NCBI RefSeq assembly: GCF_006539505.1
Contig: NZ_BJND01000051.1
Span: 1 to 64,000 of the forward strand
Reading direction: 5' to 3'
DNA: 64,000 nt
DNA from: Streptomyces spinoverrucosus
Lineage (GTDB): Bacteria > Actinomycetota > Actinomycetes > Streptomycetales > Streptomycetaceae
In this document: piece after piece, positions 60,201 to 64,000 of the stretch
Numbering within the stretch: position 1 is the stretch's first letter
Layout of the letters: each line of letters opens with the position of its first letter
Translations under genes and position numbers: made by a program
Notes under the pieces: model-generated
What the model saw: the letters and a program-made list of their open reading frames with translations, nothing else
Databases searched by the model: none
What the model was told of the DNA's origin: nothing

Positions 60201-60589
60201 GGGGACCTCCCGGGTGGTGCCTGCCGACGTCACGTGCGTCGCTGCTTCCGCTAGTCGAGTGTGGCCTGCCCGGGTGCAGCCTGCCACAACCTTGCCGAGT
60301 TGCCCGGCGTGTCGGGCACGGGCCCTGGATCGCCGTTATGGCACGGTTACCTATTCGCAACGCTAAGTGACCAACTCCGTCACCCTGTGCAACAAGCCCC
60401 CTCCCGGCGGTCCTTCATGGCTCCGGACAGCCTGGCGGGAGACCGGACCCAGGGCTCGCAACAGTACTCCATTTGGGCCACGTGCGTGGATTGGCACGCC
60501 GCTGAACTTCTCCCGGGGGACGGTACTTGGCCGCCGCTGACGGGTTTTCCGGCCCGCACAGGTGGCGTACTTCACGGAATCAACAGCCG
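60201..60589. other. Intergenic region upstream of sepH
   Basis: A 389-bp stretch. It contains an inverted repeat GTGAC/GTCAC (60367-60383) and, on the minus strand, TAGGTAACC as a promoter-like word. No clear gene is seen; frames here are short and poorly biased. It also has to terminate the upstream oxidase message, but no strong hairpin is visible. Confidence 0.4.
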
Positions 60590-61909
60590 CTACGACCCCA
60601 GCACCCTCCGCAAGTAGTCGTTCTGGAACCGCCGTTCGGGATCCAGCCGATCCCGCAGCGCCGTGAACTCCCCGAAGCGCGGATAGACCCCGGCGAAGTA
60701 CTCCGCGTCCCGCGTGTGCACCTTGCCCCAGTGCGGCCGCCCCTCGTGCGCGGTGAAGATCCGCTCGGCGGCGGTGAAGTACGCCTGATAGGGGGTGCCT
60801 TGGAACATGTGGACGGCGATGTACGCGGTGTCCCGGCCGGATGCCGTGGACAGCGTGATGTCGTCGGCCGGGGCGGTGCGCACCTCGACGGGGAAGCTGA
60901 TCCGCAGCGGGGACTGGTCGACCGTCGCCTTCAGCTCGCGCAGCGTCGCCACGACGGCCTCGCGCGGGACGGCGTACTCCATCTCCACGAAACGCACCCG
61001 GCGCGGAGACGTGAAGACCTTGTACGGGATGTCCGTGTACGTGCGCGCGGAGAGGGCCTTGCTGGAGATCTGGGCGATCGTCGGGATGGCGGCGGGTACC
61101 GCGCGGCCGACCCAGTTGGCCACCTGGAAGACGCCGTTGGAGAGGAACTCGTCCTCGAACCAGCCCTTGAGCTGCCCCACCGGCCGCTCCGGGCCGGCGC
61201 TGCGGTTGTTGCGCTTGGTGTTGGTGTTCCCGGTGTGCGGGAACCAGTAGAACTCGAAGTGCTCGTTCTCGGCCCAGAGTTCGTCGAAGGAGCTGGTGAC
61301 CCGATCGAAGGTCATCGGCTCTTCGCGCGCAGTGAGCAGGAAGATCGGCTCGACCGCGAAGGTGATCGCCGTGACGATGCCCAGGGCTCCGAGGCCGATC
61401 CGGGCGGCCGCGAAGACATCCGGGTTCTCCTTCTCGGAGCAGGTGAGCACCGAGCCGTCGGCGGTGACCAGCTCCAGGCCCCGGATCTGGGCGGCGATCG
61501 AGGCCGAGTCGCGGCCCGTGCCGTGGGTGCCGGTGCTGGTGGCGCCGGAGACGGTCTGCTCCATGATGTCGCCCATGTTGGTCAGCGACAGCCCCTCGCG
61601 CGCGAGGGCCATGTTGAGTCTCTTGAGCGGGGTGCCTGCCTCGACCGTGACGGTGCCGGCCTCGCGGTCAATGTTGCGTATGCCCGTCAACAGTTGAGGG
61701 CGGATCAACACACCGTCGGTCGCCGCTATGGACGTGAAGGAGTGCCCGGAGCCGACGGCCTTCACCTTCAAGCCGTCCTCCGCCGCCCGCCGTACCGCCT
61801 CGGTCAGCTCCTCCACGGAGGCGGGCGTGACCTCCCGCGCCGGGCGGGCGGCGACATTGCCGCCCCAGTTACGCCACGTGCCGTTCTTCCCGCTCGCTGT
61901 GCTGCTCAA
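60590..61909 (-). CDS. D-arabinono-1,4-lactone oxidase family FAD protein
   Basis: A 439-residue FAD-dependent (VAO-type) oxidoreductase. The FAD-binding domain is at about 20-190 (VKAVGSGHSFTSIAATDGVL; MGDIMEQTVSGATSTGTHGT, read in part), with an ALO-like C-terminal domain (PRREAVVATLRE; GRPHWGKVHTRDAEYF, about 388-403, containing the HWGK motif). Relatives oxidise aldonolactones or alditols. The start is TTG 61909 behind GGGGAGG (family length); longer frames run into the MFS gene. It overlaps the MFS coding end by 41 bp, so the two are one transcript. Confidence 0.92.
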   Translation of the reverse strand: MSSTASGKNGTWRNWGGNVAARPAREVTPASVEELTEAVRRAAEDGLKVKAVGSGHSFTSIAATDGVLIRPQLLTGIRNIDREAGTVTVEAGTPLKRLNMALAREGLSLTNMGDIMEQTVSGATSTGTHGTGRDSASIAAQIRGLELVTADGSVLTCSEKENPDVFAAARIGLGALGIVTAITFAVEPIFLLTAREEPMTFDRVTSSFDELWAENEHFEFYWFPHTGNTNTKRNNRSAGPERPVGQLKGWFEDEFLSNGVFQVANWVGRAVPAAIPTIAQISSKALSARTYTDIPYKVFTSPRRVRFVEMEYAVPREAVVATLRELKATVDQSPLRISFPVEVRTAPADDITLSTASGRDTAYIAVHMFQGTPYQAYFTAAERIFTAHEGRPHWGKVHTRDAEYFAGVYPRFGEFTALRDRLDPERRFQNDYLRRVLGS

Positions 61910-63107
61910 CGGTGCCTCCCCGACCCGGAGCCGGCCGCTTGAGCCGGCGGTACCCGAGGAAACCGACCGCGACCGCGACGGCCCCGGACACTGCCGGAAC
62001 CCCGTACGCGGCGCGCGCACCGGCGGCGTCGATCACCCAGCCGGCCACGGAGGAGCCGAGTGCGACCCCCACCGCGAGCCCGGTGCTCACCCAGGTCATG
62101 CCCTCGGTCAGTTGCGCGCGTGGTACGTGCTCTTCGATCAGGGACATCGTCGTGATCATCGTGGGAGCGATGGACAGGCCCGCGACGAAGAGCGCCACGG
62201 CCAGAAACGGCAAGTTTCCGACCAGTAGGAGGGGGATCATACTCACGGCCATCGCGCATACACCCAGCAGCCACCGAGGTTCGGGCGCTCCCTTGAAGTG
62301 CAGCAGCCCGAAGACGGCCCCCGCCACGCAGGAGCCCAGCGCGTACACCGCGAGGACGATGCTCGCCGCTCCCTTGTGGCCCTGCTCGTCGGCGAAGGCC
62401 ACGGTGACCACGTCCACCGCCCCGAAGATCGCGCCGGTGGCCACGAAGGTGGTCACCAGGACCTGCAGGCCGGGGGAGCGCATGGCGGAGCCGCCGCCGT
62501 GCCGCTCGCGCGGGTGCGGGGCGGGCTCGGTGGACCGCTGCGCGGTCAGCCAGAAGACGCCGACCGCGAGGAAGCAGGCGGCCAGCAGCGGGCCGGCCTC
62601 CGGGAACCAGGCGGTGGACAGGCCGATGGAGATGATCGGCCCGAAGATGAAGCAGATCTCGTCCACCACGGACTCGAAGGAGTACGCGGTGTGCAGTTGC
62701 GGGGTGCCCCGGTACAGGGCCGCCCAGCGGGCCCGGATCATCGCGCCGACGCTCGGCACACACCCGATGCCCACACAGGCCGCGAACAGCACCCAGTCCG
62801 GCCACCCGTAGTGCGCGGCGACCAGCAGCAGGGCCGCCGCGGCCAGCGCCAGCAGGGTCGCCGGGCGCAGCACCCGCCGCTGCCCGTACTGGTCGACCAG
62901 CCGCGAGACCTGCGGACCCGCCACCGCCGCCGACAGCGCGATGGTGGCCGACAGCGCGCCCGCCAGCCCGTACCGCCCGGTGAGCTGGGAGACCATCGTG
63001 ACCACGCCGATGCCCATCATCGACAGCGGCATCCGGCCGAGGAGTCCCGCGGCGGAGAAGCCCTTGGAGCCGGGGGCGGCGAACAGGGCGCGGTAGGGGC
63101 TGGGCAC
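61869..63107 (-). CDS. MFS transporter
   Basis: A 412-residue, about 12-span major facilitator. Spans include ALSATIALSAAVAGPQVSRL with VDQYGQRRVLRPATLL (motif A-like), AACVGIGCVPSVGAMIRARW, SVVDEICFIFGPIISIGLST and LPFLAVALFVAGLSIAPTMI. Substrate is unknown. The start is GTG 63107 with GGAG upstream. It overlaps the flavoprotein gene downstream and is divergent from hemH. Confidence 0.9.
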   Translation of the reverse strand: MPSPYRALFAAPGSKGFSAAGLLGRMPLSMMGIGVVTMVSQLTGRYGLAGALSATIALSAAVAGPQVSRLVDQYGQRRVLRPATLLALAAAALLLVAAHYGWPDWVLFAACVGIGCVPSVGAMIRARWAALYRGTPQLHTAYSFESVVDEICFIFGPIISIGLSTAWFPEAGPLLAACFLAVGVFWLTAQRSTEPAPHPRERHGGGSAMRSPGLQVLVTTFVATGAIFGAVDVVTVAFADEQGHKGAASIVLAVYALGSCVAGAVFGLLHFKGAPEPRWLLGVCAMAVSMIPLLLVGNLPFLAVALFVAGLSIAPTMITTMSLIEEHVPRAQLTEGMTWVSTGLAVGVALGSSVAGWVIDAAGARAAYGVPAVSGAVAVAVGFLGYRRLKRPAPGRGGTVEQHSEREERHVA

Positions 63108-63179
63108 TGGGTCTCCGGGCGGCTCGGAAGGGACAGCGGGGGGCCGATGGCGCGGCGGTCGGGGCGCGGCACGGCTCTG

Positions 63180-63212
63180 TACGGATCAGCTACGGATCAG
63201 TTACGCATCAGT
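63180..63212. repeat. Three 11-bp tandem repeats, operator-like
   Basis: TACGGATCAGC (63180-63190), TACGGATCAGT (63191-63201) and TACGCATCAGT (63202-63212) are exact-phase direct repeats one helical turn apart, 73 bp upstream of the MFS start. A palindrome GCTGATACAGC (63227-63237) follows. Candidate binding array for an unknown regulator. Confidence 0.8.
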
Positions 63213-63244
63213 AAGGCGCGTAGGTGGCTGATACAGCTTACGAG

Positions 63245-63258
63245 TTAGGTGACCCTAA
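63245..63258. promoter_or_regulatory. TTAGGTGACCCTAA palindrome
   Basis: A 14-bp palindrome with arms TTAGG/CCTAA in the MFS-hemH intergenic region. The ends resemble half sites of the DmdR1 iron box, but the centre does not fit, so iron control is only suggested. Confidence 0.45.
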
Positions 63259-63342
63259 TGCACCCGGGATATAGCGGCGAACGGGTTATGGCGGTGAACA
63301 CGTGCGGCACCCCACCGTTACCTCGCTGTCAGTGCCGGGTGG

Positions 63343-63348
63343 CAGGAT
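63343..63348 (+). promoter_or_regulatory. hemH: -10 element CAGGAT, leaderless start of hemH
   Basis: CAGGAT is 7 nt before ATG 63356, with no ribosome site between. Confidence 0.5.
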
Positions 63349-63355
63349 CGGAGTC

Positions 63356-64000
63356 ATGCCAGACGCGCTCGAAGCCACCCCCTACGACGCCCTGCTCCTG
63401 CTCTCGTTCGGCGGCCCGGAGGGGCCGGACGACGTCGTCCCGTTCCTGGAGAACGTGACGCGCGGGCGCGGCATCCCCAAGGAACGCCTCAAAGAGGTCG
63501 GCCAGCACTACTTCCTGTTCGGCGGGGTCAGCCCGATCAACGACCAGAACCGCGCCCTGCTGGACGCCCTGCGCAAGGACTTCGCCGACCACGGCCTCGA
63601 CCTGCCGGTCTACTGGGGCAACCGCAACTGGGCGCCCTATCTCACGGACACCCTGCGCGACATGGTCCGCGACGGGCGCCGCCGCATCCTGGTCCTCGCC
63701 ACCAGCGCCTACGCCTCGTACTCGGGCTGCCGCCAGTACCGCGAGAACCTGGCCGACTCGCTCGCCGCTCTGGAGGCCGAGGGCCTGGACCTGCCGAAGA
63801 TCGACAAGCTGCGGCACTACTTCAACCACCCCGGCTTCCTGGAGCCCATGATCGAGGGCGTGCTCCAGTCCCTCGCCTCCCTCCCCGAGGACGTCCGGGA
63901 CGGCGCGCACATCGCGTTCACGACCCACTCGATCCCGAACTCCGCGGCGGACACCTCCGGCCCGGTCGAGGAGCACGGGGACGGCGGGGCGTACGTCAGG
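63356..64000 (+). CDS. hemH: Coproporphyrin ferrochelatase, 5' part
   Basis: Inserts Fe2+ into coproporphyrin III in the heme pathway used by actinobacteria (also called cpfC). About 215 residues lie in the window and the frame is open to the end. Translation from ATG 63356 begins MPDALEATPYDALLLLSFGG. Family motifs are GGPEGPDDVVPFLENVTRGR, YWGNRNWAPYLTDTLRDMV (about 87-105), SAYASYSGCRQYRENLAD and FTTHSIPNSAAD (about 190-201, His-Ser active-site region). It is divergent from the MFS gene. The start is leaderless by -10 spacing. Confidence 0.95.
   Translation, partial: MPDALEATPYDALLLLSFGGPEGPDDVVPFLENVTRGRGIPKERLKEVGQHYFLFGGVSPINDQNRALLDALRKDFADHGLDLPVYWGNRNWAPYLTDTLRDMVRDGRRRILVLATSAYASYSGCRQYRENLADSLAALEAEGLDLPKIDKLRHYFNHPGFLEPMIEGVLQSLASLPEDVRDGAHIAFTTHSIPNSAADTSGPVEEHGDGGAYVR

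Overview
The window is a stretch of actinobacterial chromosome, almost certainly from a Streptomyces. The DNA is about 70% G+C with strong G/C third-codon bias, and the gene order lexA, nrdR, nrdJ ... whiH, hrdB ... parE ... parC ... hemH matches, from memory, the SCO5803 to SCO5859 core region of S. coelicolor. The sporulation regulator whiH and the principal sigma factor hrdB are diagnostic. I see no phage, insertion sequence, tRNA, rRNA or CRISPR array. This is vertically inherited core genome with a few lineage-variable genes (roughly 5.3-8.4 kb and 15.3-16.8 kb).

Layout. 0-5.2 kb: SOS repressor lexA (minus strand) and the divergent nrdR-nrdJ pair (class II B12-dependent ribonucleotide reductase), with a LexA box and paired NrdR boxes visible. 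5.3-11.6 kb: two HEAT-like proteins facing each other across one hairpin, a TerD-family protein, a DUF4937-like protein, a histidine phosphatase and an ADP-ribosylglycohydrolase. 12.1-15.3 kb: drug exporter and divergent TetR repressor with two operators, then ribonuclease HII. 15.3-19.6 kb: two uncharacterised proteins, a RecQ-like helicase fused to a phosphoribosyltransferase domain, and a broken membrane-protein gene. 19.6-27.2 kb: DUF4192 protein, glycogen-debranching-like protein with a repeat-rich N-terminus, Nudix/NrtR-type regulator and an ABC fusion. 27.3-31.5 kb: whiH, hrdB, a secreted trypsin-like protease and a small zinc-ribbon protein.

32-46 kb: topoisomerase IV subunits parE and parC on opposite strands. 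They flank a DUF485/SSS symporter pair with its CitA/CitB-type two-component system, an iron-box-controlled sucrase/ferredoxin-like protein, two divergent citrate-synthase-like genes and a CobW GTPase. 46-51.6 kb: two M16 peptidase-like genes (active plus inactive partner), a secreted M23 peptidase behind a c-di-AMP (ydaO) riboswitch, a GntR regulator and ptsH (HPr). 51.7-59.1 kb: protein acetyltransferase of the GNAT/ADP-forming acyl-CoA-synthetase fusion type, DUF5998, an alkaline-phosphatase-superfamily protein, thymidine kinase, a VOC protein and a two-domain sulfurtransferase. 59.1-64 kb: sepH, a D-arabinono-1,4-lactone-oxidase-like flavoprotein overlapping an MFS gene, and the 5' part of hemH (cpfC), which runs off the window.

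Two themes stand out. DNA and nucleotide metabolism (LexA, NrdR/J, RNase HII, RecQ-like, Tdk, topoisomerase IV) is concentrated here together with cell-cycle and sporulation regulators (WhiH, HrdB, SepH). Many genes also carry a TANNNT-type -10 element exactly 6-7 nt before the start codon with no ribosome binding site, which predicts leaderless mRNAs. No obviously new defence or biosynthetic system is present. The least explained items are the RecQ-phosphoribosyltransferase fusion, the helicase-tail-like protein at 15.3 kb, the paired HEAT-like proteins, the 11-bp tandem operator-like repeats upstream of the MFS/hemH divergence, and the regulatory DNA between the two citrate synthases.
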